The notes under the pieces: model-generated | Database searches by the model: none | Seen by the model: only the letters and a program-made list of their open reading frames with translations | What the model was told of the DNA's origin: nothing | From: Schaalia odontolytica | Lineage (GTDB): Bacteria; Actinomycetota; Actinomycetes; Actinomycetales; Actinomycetaceae | Reading direction: 5' to 3' | NCBI RefSeq assembly: GCF_009730335.1 | Contig: NZ_CP046315.1 | Location: forward strand, 1,736,001 to 1,800,000 | DNA length: 64,000 nucleotides | Part shown: positions 56,069-64,000 of the stretch, in pieces | Numbering within the stretch: position 1 is the stretch's first letter | Layout: every line of letters starts with the position of its first letter | Position numbers and translations under genes: made by a program

Positions 56069-57241
56069 GTGTCCGTTCGTCTCTTTTCCGACTCCCACCT
56101 CTACCGCACCGGCTCCCTGAAGTGGACGGGTATCACGACCGCGAGCGGTGAGCCGACGATCGGCGCGTGGGTAGCGGAAATGGACTTTGGGACGGCCCCA
56201 GAGGTCGCCGAGGCGATGAAGGGGGCGATCGACGACGGCCTGCTCGGCTACCAGCCGACCTGGCTGGAGCCGCGCATCGCGGGCGTGACCGCGGAGTTCC
56301 AGAAGCGTCGCTTCGGCTGGGACGTGGATGCTTCCCACGTGCGCCTCGTGGCCTCGGTCCTGCCCGCGCTTGAGGCGACCATCCAACACCTGGTGCGCCC
56401 GGGCTCGCCGATCATCGTGCCCACGCCCGCCTACATGCCGTTCCTGACGATCCCGGGCAAGTTCGACCACCCCGTCATCGAGGTTCCCTCGCTGCGTGGC
56501 ACGCGCGCCGGCGGGCGCGGCTGGGCGCTCGACCTGGAGGGGATCCGCGCGGGGCTCGAGGCCGGGGCTGGCCTCGTCATCCTGTGCAACCCGTGGAACC
56601 CGGTCGGCCGCGTCCTGCGCGAGGACGAGCTTCGCGCCCTGCATGACGTGGTCTCCGGCTACGACGCGCTCGTGTTCTCCGACGAGATCCACTCCTCCCT
56701 CGTGCTGGACGAGCAGATTCCCTTCGTCTCCTACGCGTCGCTCAGCCCCTCGTTCGCATCCCACACGGTGACGGCGACCGCCGCGTCGAAGGGCTGGAAC
56801 ATCGCAGGCCTGCCCTCCGCACAGGTGATCCTGCCCGACGAGGCGCTGCGCGAGCGCTGGGACGTGTTTGCCGCCGACGTGCGCCACGACGCCAACGTCA
56901 TCGGCACGGTGGGCGCGATCGCAGCCTACGAGCGCGGCGATGCCTGGCAGCGCGAGGTCAAGGACCTGATCCGCTCCAACGTGGACCTCGTTGAGCGCGC
57001 TCTCGCAGATACACCGATCGACTTCGTACGCCCCGAGGGCACGTACCTGACTTGGTGGGGCTTCGAGGGAGTCGACCTGGGTCCCCTCTCCCCCGCCGCG
57101 ACGCTGCGCGAGCGCGCCCGCATCGCCGCCAACGAGGGCCGCACCCTGGGAGCGGACTACGCCTCGTGGGCGCGCATCAACCTGGCGTGCGCCCCCGACG
57201 CGGCCTCGCGGATCGTGGAGAGGGTCCTCGGCCTGCTCTGA
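56069..57241 (+). CDS. PLP-dependent aminotransferase, MalY/PatB family (probable cystathionine beta-lyase)
   Basis: 390-residue fold-type I PLP enzyme. N-terminus with LKWTG and IGAWVAEMDFGTAPEVAEAMKGAI matches MalY/PatB; the PLP Lys lies in TATAASKGWNIAGL (near residue 238); VILCNPWNPVGRV and SDEIHSSLVL are the conserved Asn/Asp/His segments; an Arg near the C-terminus binds the carboxylate. These enzymes commonly cleave C-S bonds (cystathionine beta-lyase) to make homocysteine. GTG start with CCAGGAGG upstream. It stands alone. Confidence 0.92.
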   Translation: MSVRLFSDSHLYRTGSLKWTGITTASGEPTIGAWVAEMDFGTAPEVAEAMKGAIDDGLLGYQPTWLEPRIAGVTAEFQKRRFGWDVDASHVRLVASVLPALEATIQHLVRPGSPIIVPTPAYMPFLTIPGKFDHPVIEVPSLRGTRAGGRGWALDLEGIRAGLEAGAGLVILCNPWNPVGRVLREDELRALHDVVSGYDALVFSDEIHSSLVLDEQIPFVSYASLSPSFASHTVTATAASKGWNIAGLPSAQVILPDEALRERWDVFAADVRHDANVIGTVGAIAAYERGDAWQREVKDLIRSNVDLVERALADTPIDFVRPEGTYLTWWGFEGVDLGPLSPAATLRERARIAANEGRTLGADYASWARINLACAPDAASRIVERVLGLL

Positions 57242-57257
57242 TCTTCTCCTGCACGAG

Positions 57258-57309
57258 ACGAGGCCGTGGCCGGCAACGGTGGACATCCACCTCCCGACTA
57301 CGGCCTCGT
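57258..57309. terminator. Bidirectional terminator between patB-like and PNP genes
   Basis: ACGAGGCCGT (57258-57267) pairs with ACGGCCTCGT (57300-57309), with an inner stem around GGTGGACATCCACC. Both arms share the ACGAGGCCG motif seen in other terminators of this window. Confidence 0.8.
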
Positions 57310-57324
57310 ATTGCGTCTGTGCGC

Positions 57325-58122
57325 TTAGGCTCCCAGTGCCACCTCGATGCCTGCGACCACGGTCTGGCGGGCCGCGGAGGCCGCCTCAACGACGGCGGTC
57401 GGATCCGTCGGGCCATCGGCGAACGACAGGTCGGAGACAACCGACATGCCGGCGACGCGCACGCCCAGGGCATGCAGGGTGATGGCCTCCATGACGGTCG
57501 ACATGCCCACACAGTCCACGCCCAGGCCCGAGAGGATGCGGGTCTCGGCCATCGTCTGGTACTCGGGGCCGCGCAGGATCGCGTAAGTACCCTCGCGCTG
57601 ACAGACCCCGCGTAGCGCCTGCGTCATCTGGGCGTCCCACACGGCCGACACATCCAGGAAGAGCGGCCCATCGAAGGGCGAGGCGCCACTGACGTTCACG
57701 TGGTCGGTGATCGCCATGACGTCGCCCAGGTTCCAGGGCTTCAGGCAGCCGTTCGCGTTTGTGAGGACCGCGCGGCTGATCCCCGCCGCAACCGCAGCTC
57801 GGGCAAGAGCCGCGACGGGGCGGACGCCCAGCCCCTCGTAGAGGTGCGTGCGGCCCGTGGCCACGAGGACCACTCCCCCGCACGCCTCGTAGGCGCGCAG
57901 CTCGCCACCATGCCCGTCCGCGACCGGCGCGACGACTCCGGGGATGTCACCCAGTGAAACGGTGGCCACGGGGGCTCCCCAGGCCTCGTCGAGAGCCTCG
58001 GACAAGCCGGACCCGAGCACGACGAGCGCGTCCGGGCGTCCCGCAAGAACGGTGAGGACCCGGGCGCCGGCCTGGGCCTCGTCGTCGAGAAGAGCCTGCG
58101 TAAAGCGCGGGTCGACGCTCAC
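57325..58122 (-). CDS. Purine-nucleoside phosphorylase
   Basis: 265-residue trimeric-type PNP. Phosphate-binding DALVVLGSGLSEALD near residue 32; GRTHLYEG (His and Tyr, near 90); ANGCLKPWNLGDVMAITDHVN (near 125); LRGPEYQTMAETRIL with GMSTVMEAI (near 195-215). It splits inosine/guanosine with phosphate to base and ribose-1-phosphate. GTG start overlaps the permease stop by four bases, so it should work in the same purine-salvage operon. Confidence 0.93.
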   Translation of the reverse strand: MSVDPRFTQALLDDEAQAGARVLTVLAGRPDALVVLGSGLSEALDEAWGAPVATVSLGDIPGVVAPVADGHGGELRAYEACGGVVLVATGRTHLYEGLGVRPVAALARAAVAAGISRAVLTNANGCLKPWNLGDVMAITDHVNVSGASPFDGPLFLDVSAVWDAQMTQALRGVCQREGTYAILRGPEYQTMAETRILSGLGVDCVGMSTVMEAITLHALGVRVAGMSVVSDLSFADGPTDPTAVVEAASAARQTVVAGIEVALGA

Positions 58123-59603
58123 TGCTCGTCCTCATGCGCGCCCTCGGCGTAGGTACGCGAGGGAAGCTTCTCCTGCGCGCGCACGCGGCCCGCGCTGGTC
58201 ACCCAGTAGCCGACGAAGCCAACGACCATCGCCAGGAGGATGCCGATGTTGGCGCCCGCCCAATCACCGTCGCGGCCACCCAGGGGACCGAGGAGGTAGC
58301 CCTGCCAGGACAGCCAGGAGGCGCTCGCGTTGACGACGAGGCCCCAGCCCACCAGCGAGCCGACGATCAGGGAGGCGACAGCACCCCAGTTCACCGAGCC
58401 GTAGCGACCCGAGGGAGCGAAGAGCGAGGGCTCGTCGTAGTCATTGCGACGCAGCGCGATGTCCGCCAGCATGACGCCACCCCACGCGGCGATGACGACA
58501 CCGAGGGTTGTGAGGAACGCCGTGAAGGGTGTCAGGAAGGAGTCCGCGAAGAACACGACGACGATCGTGCCGACCGTCATGATCGTGCCGTCAATCGCAG
58601 TGGCGACCGGGCGCGAGACGGGCACGCCCGTGGCCAGCAGCGACAGGCCCGAGGAGTAGATGTCCATGACGATGCCGCCGATGAGGCCCAGGATCGCGAC
58701 CAGCGCGAAGGGAATGAGGAACCAGGTGGGCAGCAGCGTGGTGAGCGCGCCGATCGGGTCGCCGCCGATGGCCTCGGAGAGAGACTCGTCGGCCGAGCCA
58801 ACCAGGAGGATACCGAAGAAGACGAGGATGATCGTGGGCAGCGCCGCACCCACAGTCGTCCAGCCGACAACGCCCTTCGTCGAGGCGGCGCGCGGCAGGT
58901 AGCGCGAGTAGTCGGCGGCCGCGTTAATCCAGCCGAAACCGAAGCCCACGAGGAGCATGCAGCCCGCACCGAGCACCGCAGTCATGGGCGCCGAGGGGCG
59001 CGAGGAGAGGACCGCGAAGTCGATCGTCGGTGCGACCAGGACCAAGTAGACGATCGTCAGGGCCGCGGTGGCCCACGTGATCCACGTTTGGACCTTCATG
59101 ATCGCCTCGAAACCGAGGATACCCGAGCCCGCCGCCAGCACGACGACGAGGATCAGGGCGATGATCTGGGCGACGACGTGGTTCGTGAAGCCCAGCGCCC
59201 CCATCACCGTGGCCGTGGCCTGGACGGCCATGATCGCCAGGAAGGTCTCCCAGCCCACCGTCAGGATCCACGAGATCGCAGCCGAAATACGGTTGCCGTT
59301 GAAACCGAAGGCCGCGCGCGACAGGACCAGCGTCGGGGCGGAGCCACGCTTACCGGCGATCGCGATGAGGCCGCAGACCAGGAAGGACAGGGCCACGCCG
59401 ACGACGGACACAACGACCGCCTGGCCGAGGGAAAGCCCGAAGCCGAGGATCCACGAGCCCCACGAGATACCCAGGACCGAAATGTTCGCCGCGAACCACG
59501 GCATGAACAGGTCGGAGGGTTTTCCCTTGCGATCGGATTCGGGAATGACGTCCAGACCGGCCATTTCGACGGCCAGCGCGCCCGATGACTGGGGTTCGCT
59601 CAC
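58119..59603 (-). CDS. NCS1-family purine/cytosine permease
   Basis: 494-residue transporter with about 12 membrane helices. Family signs: FMPWFAANISVLGISWGSWILGFGLSLGQA in the first helices, SRAAFGFNGNRISAAISWI, and NAAADYSRYLP (the substrate-site segment of NCS1 carriers). Couples nucleobase or nucleoside-like uptake to protons or sodium. GTG start with AGGAGC upstream. Overlaps the purine nucleoside phosphorylase gene, supporting purine substrates. Confidence 0.93.
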   Translation of the reverse strand: MSEPQSSGALAVEMAGLDVIPESDRKGKPSDLFMPWFAANISVLGISWGSWILGFGLSLGQAVVVSVVGVALSFLVCGLIAIAGKRGSAPTLVLSRAAFGFNGNRISAAISWILTVGWETFLAIMAVQATATVMGALGFTNHVVAQIIALILVVVLAAGSGILGFEAIMKVQTWITWATAALTIVYLVLVAPTIDFAVLSSRPSAPMTAVLGAGCMLLVGFGFGWINAAADYSRYLPRAASTKGVVGWTTVGAALPTIILVFFGILLVGSADESLSEAIGGDPIGALTTLLPTWFLIPFALVAILGLIGGIVMDIYSSGLSLLATGVPVSRPVATAIDGTIMTVGTIVVVFFADSFLTPFTAFLTTLGVVIAAWGGVMLADIALRRNDYDEPSLFAPSGRYGSVNWGAVASLIVGSLVGWGLVVNASASWLSWQGYLLGPLGGRDGDWAGANIGILLAMVVGFVGYWVTSAGRVRAQEKLPSRTYAEGAHEDEQ

Positions 59604-59667
59604 GGTGTGCTCCTATGCGACGGAGATATTGTCAGAACGACATGATCCTATCACACAGGTCACACAA

Positions 59668-60435
59668 TTAGGCTCGGACGACAGGATTCGTCAGGCTTCC
59701 AATCCCCTCGATCTCGATCTCCACGCGATCACCCGCGTGAACGATCTCGACGCCCGCGGGCGCACCCGTGGCGATCACGTCGCCGGGCAGCAGCGTCATC
59801 TGATGAGACACGTAGGACACCAGCTCGAAGGGGTTCCAGATCATGTGCGCAGTCGAGGAGTCCTGAGCGATCTCACCGTTCAGGTACGAACGAATCGCCA
59901 GGTTGGTGACATCAAGGGCGGGGTCGACCGTGATCCACGGGCCCAGCGGGCACGCCGAGTCAAAAGACTTTCCGCGCGACCAGGGGCCGCCCGTCATCGC
60001 GTCGCGGGCAGTGGCGTCGTTAGCAATCGTGTAGCCGAGGATCATCTGCGGCGCGTCCTCGACGCTCACGTCCTTGGCGAGGGACTTGATGACGATCGCG
60101 AGCTCGCCCTCAAAGGCCACCGCGTTCGACCAGGCGGGGATCGCGATCGGGTCATCGGGGCCCACGACCGAGGTATTGGCCTTCAGGAAAATCGGCGGCT
60201 CGGGGCGCTCATCAGCCGGAATCGGGGTGTCGGAGTAGTTGTCGCCGATACCCACGACCTTCGAGCGCGGAATCACCGGGGAGAGCAGGCGCACCTCGTC
60301 CAGCTCGTAGATCTGGCCGGAGGGTTCCACGGGCGAAAACAGCGGGTCACCCTTGAGCCCCACAATCCTCGTCGAGCCCTCCTCAAGGGCACCGTAGACC
60401 GGGTTCGTACCATCGGAAAAACGTGCGATTCTCAT
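59668..60435 (-). CDS. Fumarylacetoacetate hydrolase family protein
   Basis: 255-residue FAH-fold hydrolase. The conserved core includes VVGIGDNYSDT, PPIFLKANTSVVGP, AFEGELAIVI (metal-binding glutamates near residue 115), GYTIANDATARD (Asp near 145), KSFDSACPLGPWI and LLPGDVIATGAPAGV. Bacterial members include oxaloacetate decarboxylases, acylpyruvases and dicarbonyl hydrolases; the exact reaction is not clear. It stands alone between two transporter genes. Confidence 0.9.
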   Translation of the reverse strand: MRIARFSDGTNPVYGALEEGSTRIVGLKGDPLFSPVEPSGQIYELDEVRLLSPVIPRSKVVGIGDNYSDTPIPADERPEPPIFLKANTSVVGPDDPIAIPAWSNAVAFEGELAIVIKSLAKDVSVEDAPQMILGYTIANDATARDAMTGGPWSRGKSFDSACPLGPWITVDPALDVTNLAIRSYLNGEIAQDSSTAHMIWNPFELVSYVSHQMTLLPGDVIATGAPAGVEIVHAGDRVEIEIEGIGSLTNPVVRA

Positions 60436-60551
60436 GCCGGTAGCCTAACGCAGCTCCGCGCGCGCCGCGCCGAGCAGCGCCGACATACACGACGCCGGAT
60501 ACGCGAGGCACGAGACATGCCCGGCGCACCCGGCGAGGTGGTCGGCAGCTA

Positions 60552-62036
60552 TTACTTCTTCTTCTGCTTGGGGCGCTTCCACACGCTGCCGGGAACGTCG
60601 CCGGGCAGCAGCGGGTTCTTCTCGCCCACGAAGACGGGCTCGGCGACGCCATCGCGACGCTGGGCCTCGTAGTCGCGCAGCGCGCCCAGCACCCAGCGGG
60701 CCAGGAAGACCAGGGCCACCAGGTTCGTGATCGTCATGACCGCCATCGCGATGTCGACGGCGTTCCACACGACGTCCAGGGTCAGCAGGGCACCGATCGT
60801 CGCCGAGGCCACGCACACAACGCGCACGGTCCAGGTCGCCCAGCGGGCGTCACCGAAGACGAAGGACATATTCGTGTCGGAGTAGACGTAGGCGGCGATG
60901 ATCGAGGAGTAGGCCAGGACGAAGATCAGGATCGCCATGGGCACGATCGTCCAGGCGCCCAGCTCGTTGGCCACGGCCAGGGTCGTCAGGTTCGAGGGGT
61001 TCACGTCCGCGCCGCTCCACACCTTCTCGCCGGCGATGAGGATGACGAATGCGGTCGCCGTGCACACGACGATCGTGTCGATGAAGACGCCCAGGGATTG
61101 GATGAGGCCCTGGCGCACCGGGTGGGACACGGTCGCGGTCGCGGCAGCGTTGGGAGCGGTGCCCTGGCCAGCCTCGTTGGAGAAGAGGCCGCGCTTGGTG
61201 CCGTTAATCATCGCGGCAATGATGCCGCCGCCCAGGCCGCCGACTGTGGCATCCATGGAGAACGCGGAGGTGAAGATCTGGCCAAGAACGGTGCCGAACT
61301 GCGTGATGTTCATGAGGCAGACGATGGCGACCATGATGACGTAGATGGTCGCCATGATCGGGGCCATCCACTCGGTGACACGGGCGACGGTGCGGATACC
61401 GCCGAAGATGACCATCGCGGAGAAGACGAAGATCAGGCCTGCGACCGTGAGCTGCGCAGCCGAGAAGCCGCCCGCGCCGGGCAGGGGCTGCTTGGCGGCT
61501 TCACCGAAGGCGCTCGTGAGCGTGCCCGCAATGGCGTTGGACTGCACGGAGGTGATGACGATACCGCAGGTGACGACGGTGATAACGGCGAAGACGTTGG
61601 CCAGGACGCGGTTCTTCATACCGCGCTTGATGTAGTAGGCCAGGCCGCCGCGGAAGGAGCCGTCAGAGTGCTTCACCTTGAAGATCTGGGCCAGCGTCGC
61701 CTCGAAGAACGCGGTCGCCATCCCCACCAGGGCCACGACCCACATCCAGAAGATCGCACCCGGGCCACCGAACATGAGCGCCGCGGCCACGCCGAACACG
61801 TTTCCGATGCCCACGCGCGCGGCGAGCGAGATCGCGAACGCCTGGAAGGAGGAGATGCCACCGTCGGCGCCCTTGCGCGAGCCGAGGACCGTGCGCACCA
61901 TCTCCGGGAAGAGGCGCAGCTGCACGCCGCGGGAGACGACCGTCAGGACGAGGCCCACTCCGATTAGGATAACAATCGTCAGGTGCATCGTGATCCAGTC
62001 AGCGATCTGCTGCTCGATCTGGGCAATGTGTTCCAC
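60552..62036 (-). CDS. Sodium:alanine symporter, AGCS family
   Basis: 494-residue transporter with about 11 helices. AGCS signs: FPEMVRTVLGSRKGADGGISSFQAFAISLAARVGIGNVFG (the G-x-G-N segment), GGPGAIFWMWVVALVGMATAFFEATLAQIFK, and NGTKRGLFSNEAGQGTAPNAAA. It takes up alanine or glycine with sodium. GTG at 62036 chosen: GGGAGG lies five bases upstream; the ORF could extend 21 bases further. A lysine-rich C-terminus (WKRPKQKKK). Confidence 0.93.
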   Translation of the reverse strand: MEHIAQIEQQIADWITMHLTIVILIGVGLVLTVVSRGVQLRLFPEMVRTVLGSRKGADGGISSFQAFAISLAARVGIGNVFGVAAALMFGGPGAIFWMWVVALVGMATAFFEATLAQIFKVKHSDGSFRGGLAYYIKRGMKNRVLANVFAVITVVTCGIVITSVQSNAIAGTLTSAFGEAAKQPLPGAGGFSAAQLTVAGLIFVFSAMVIFGGIRTVARVTEWMAPIMATIYVIMVAIVCLMNITQFGTVLGQIFTSAFSMDATVGGLGGGIIAAMINGTKRGLFSNEAGQGTAPNAAATATVSHPVRQGLIQSLGVFIDTIVVCTATAFVILIAGEKVWSGADVNPSNLTTLAVANELGAWTIVPMAILIFVLAYSSIIAAYVYSDTNMSFVFGDARWATWTVRVVCVASATIGALLTLDVVWNAVDIAMAVMTITNLVALVFLARWVLGALRDYEAQRRDGVAEPVFVGEKNPLLPGDVPGSVWKRPKQKKK

Positions 62037-62289
62037 AGGAGCCTCCCGGGGTGTCAAAAAACGAGGCCGGGGACGGGTCGCCGCGCCTCGCGCGCTTCGC
62101 GGGGCGCACCCGCGCGTTGTAATGGGACTCGTTCATCTTGCCACAGGGCTCCGCGCCCGGCAGGCGACGTCTCGCGACGCGCACGCCCGCGCCTGAGTGC
62201 ATGGGGCGCCCCGGCCTCGTCGATGAGCTGCGGGGAGGGCCCGGCGGTGCGGGGACGCAGACGTGGGCGCACTCTGGGACAATGGGGCT

Positions 62290-64000
62290 ATGAGCGCGAC
62301 TTTGAACGAGATCCTGGACGACCTGGAGGACGAGGGCCGTCTGGGCCACGACGACGCCCTGTACGAGGCCTTCGTGTCCTGGGCCGAGGGCACCGGGCGC
62401 CCGCTCTACCCCCACCAGGAGGAGGCTCTGGTGGAGATCCTGGCGGGCAACCACGTGATCGCGGCGACCCCCACGGGGTCGGGTAAGTCGATGATCGCGC
62501 TCGCCGCACACTTCACGTCGATGGCGCACGGTGGCCGCTCCTACTACACGGCGCCGCTCAAGGCCCTGGTGTCGGAGAAGTTCTTTGACCTCGTGTCCCT
62601 GTTCGGCGCGGACAACGTCGGCATGGTGACCGGCGACGTGTCTCTCAACGCCGACGCGCCCATCATCTGCTGTACCGCCGAGATCCTCGCGAATCAGTCG
62701 CTGCGCGAGGGGCCCACACTGGACGCGGACATGATCGTCATGGACGAGTTCCACTTCTACGGGGACCGTCAGCGCGGCTGGGCGTGGCAGGTGCCGCTCC
62801 TGGAGCTGAGGACCCCGCAGGTGGTGGCGATGAGCGCAACGCTGGGCGACACGACGCGTTTCGAGCGCGCGTGGAAGGAACGCACCGGGCGCGACGTGTC
62901 CCTCATCGACGACGCGGAACGCCCCGTGCCCCTCGAGTTCGAGTACGTCGTGGACCGCCTGCCCGACACGGTCGAGCGTCTGCTGGGCGAGGGCCGCTGG
63001 CCCGTCTACATCGTGCACTTCTCCCAGCGCGACGCCGTGGCCACCGCGCAGTGTTTCGACCGTTCCTCGCTGATTTCTCCCGAGCAGAAGAAGGCGATCG
63101 CCGCGCAGCTGGCGGGCGTGTCGTTTACGAAGGGCTTCGGGCAGACCCTCAAGTCGCTGCTGGCTCAGGGCATTGGCGTGCATCACGCGGGCATGCTGCC
63201 GCGCTACCGTCGCCTCGTCGAGCGCCTCACGCAGGCGGGTCTGCTGCCGATCGTGTGCGGCACGGACACCCTGGGGGTCGGCATCAACGTGCCGATTCGC
63301 ACGGTGCTGATGACGTCACTCGTGAAGTACGACGGCCGACGCATGCGCCACGTGAGCGCGCGCGAGTTCCACCAGATCGCGGGCCGCGCAGGCCGCGCAG
63401 GCTTCGACACGGTCGGTTTCGTGCGCGTCCTGGCCCCCGAGCACGAGGTCGACGCCGCCCGTGAGCGCGCACGCCTGAGCGCCGCGCAGGAGGCCGCACG
63501 CGACGCCCGCGAGGCCAAGCGCGCCGCCAAGAAGTCGGCGAAGAAGCGCAAGGGCCCCGGCGAGGGCGAGATCTCGTGGACGCGATCGACGTTCGAGCGC
63601 CTCGTCGATGCGGCTCCCGAGCAGCTCACGAGCCGTTTCGAGATGACGCACGCGATGGTCCTCAACGTGCTGGCCGGTGCGCCTGCGGCCGGGCGTGACC
63701 CGGGTGAGCACCTCGTGTGGCTGGCGCGCAACAACGACGATCCGCCCACGGATCGCAACCCGCACCTGCGCCGCCTGGGTGAGATCTACACGTCGATGAA
63801 GCAGGCGGGCGTCGTTGAGCACGTGTCCTCTGCCGACGCCTCGGCGTCGGGTGAGCCTCGTCTGCGTGCGGCCACCGACCTGCCGGACGACTTCGCGCTC
63901 AACCAGCCGCTCTCTCCCTTCGCGCTGGCGGCGCTCGAGCTCTTGGACCCCGAGTCCCCGACCTTCGCCCTGGACGTCGTCTCGGTCATCGAGTCTGTCC
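62290..64000 (+). CDS. DEAD/DEAH-box helicase, Ski2-like with DUF3516 (partial, 3' end outside window)
   Basis: First 570 codons of a superfamily 2 helicase; the frame is open to the window edge. Motif I ATPTGSGKS (near residue 58), Ia APLKALVSEK, II VMDEFHFYGD (DEFH, near 155), III MSATL, then GIGVHHAGMLPRYRRLVERL, VCGTDTLGVGINVPIRTVLM and motif VI QIAGRAGRAG (near 358). After it comes a charged linker with KKSAKKRKG and the start of the C-terminal DUF3516-type region. ATG at 62290 with GGGG upstream. Such helicases are actinobacterial relatives of Mtr4/Ski2; the role in RNA or DNA repair is not established. Confidence 0.9.
   Translation, partial: MSATLNEILDDLEDEGRLGHDDALYEAFVSWAEGTGRPLYPHQEEALVEILAGNHVIAATPTGSGKSMIALAAHFTSMAHGGRSYYTAPLKALVSEKFFDLVSLFGADNVGMVTGDVSLNADAPIICCTAEILANQSLREGPTLDADMIVMDEFHFYGDRQRGWAWQVPLLELRTPQVVAMSATLGDTTRFERAWKERTGRDVSLIDDAERPVPLEFEYVVDRLPDTVERLLGEGRWPVYIVHFSQRDAVATAQCFDRSSLISPEQKKAIAAQLAGVSFTKGFGQTLKSLLAQGIGVHHAGMLPRYRRLVERLTQAGLLPIVCGTDTLGVGINVPIRTVLMTSLVKYDGRRMRHVSAREFHQIAGRAGRAGFDTVGFVRVLAPEHEVDAARERARLSAAQEAARDAREAKRAAKKSAKKRKGPGEGEISWTRSTFERLVDAAPEQLTSRFEMTHAMVLNVLAGAPAAGRDPGEHLVWLARNNDDPPTDRNPHLRRLGEIYTSMKQAGVVEHVSSADASASGEPRLRAATDLPDDFALNQPLSPFALAALELLDPESPTFALDVVSVIESV

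Overview
This is a high-GC chromosomal window from an actinobacterium. Codon use, GTG starts with strong Shine-Dalgarno sequences, paired clpP1/clpP2 behind tig, leaderless-type promoters, an Ski2-like helicase of the actinobacterial type and a secreted pullulanase with cell-wall-binding repeats all fit the family Actinomycetaceae, most likely Actinomyces/Schaalia (an inference from gene content; no database search was possible). Most of the window is ordinary core genome; three stretches are visibly lower in GC and accessory.

Layout. 1-4.4 kb: an oligopeptide ABC importer (two permeases, binding lipoprotein) and an M20 peptidase, divergent from valS (4.6-7.3 kb). 7.4-9.8 kb: AT-richer islet with one large orphan protein carrying a possible HEPN-like C-terminus, a 5'-truncated DUF1801 remnant, then a Phd/ParE-type toxin-antitoxin pair. 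10.6-12.5 kb: long-chain acyl-CoA synthetase. 12.6-16.1 kb: four-gene MacAB-like lipoprotein/adaptor/ATPase/permease operon behind a promoter with 11-bp-phased direct repeats. 16.4-22.2 kb: lactose-type locus (GPH symporter, LacZ, LacI-family repressor). 22.4-27.1 kb: chorismate mutase, clpX, clpP2, clpP1, tig.

27.8-37.2 kb is the highlight: an island of about 9.3 kb bounded by an intact tRNA-Gly(TCC) and a 32-bp copy of that tRNA's 3' end. It carries a single minus-strand operon for a streptolysin-S-like thiazole/oxazole-modified peptide (TOMM): a 37-residue precursor with leader ending in PGG and core WCCWCWCCNSAHVF, a SagC-like protein interrupted by an in-frame amber codon, two SagB-like dehydrogenases, a CPBP (SagE-like) protease, an unknown 336-residue protein, an ABC ATPase and ABC-2 permease, a YcaO cyclodehydratase ending in PLPYP, and a small membrane protein. 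The genes overlap or nearly abut, so they should be co-transcribed from one promoter (36551-36579) whose spacer is an inverted repeat. No integrase is present, and an ISL3-like MITE sits at the distal end.

37.2-39.5 kb: zinc alcohol dehydrogenase, decayed IS3-family transposase, a 19-bp tandem repeat and tRNA-His. 39.5-48.7 kb: ATP-grasp protein, ddl, gpsA, AMIN-like lipoprotein, plsC, lipid kinase, murA, leuD, leuC, and the divergent IclR-type regulator (cell-wall, phospholipid and leucine synthesis). 49.7-53.8 kb: pullulanase. 53.9-55.9 kb: tRNA-Glu x2, tRNA-Gln and gltX. 56-62 kb: MalY/PatB aminotransferase, purine nucleoside phosphorylase with an NCS1 permease, FAH-family hydrolase, AGCS alanine/sodium symporter. 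62.3 kb to the end: DUF3516-type DEAD/DEAH helicase, cut by the window edge.
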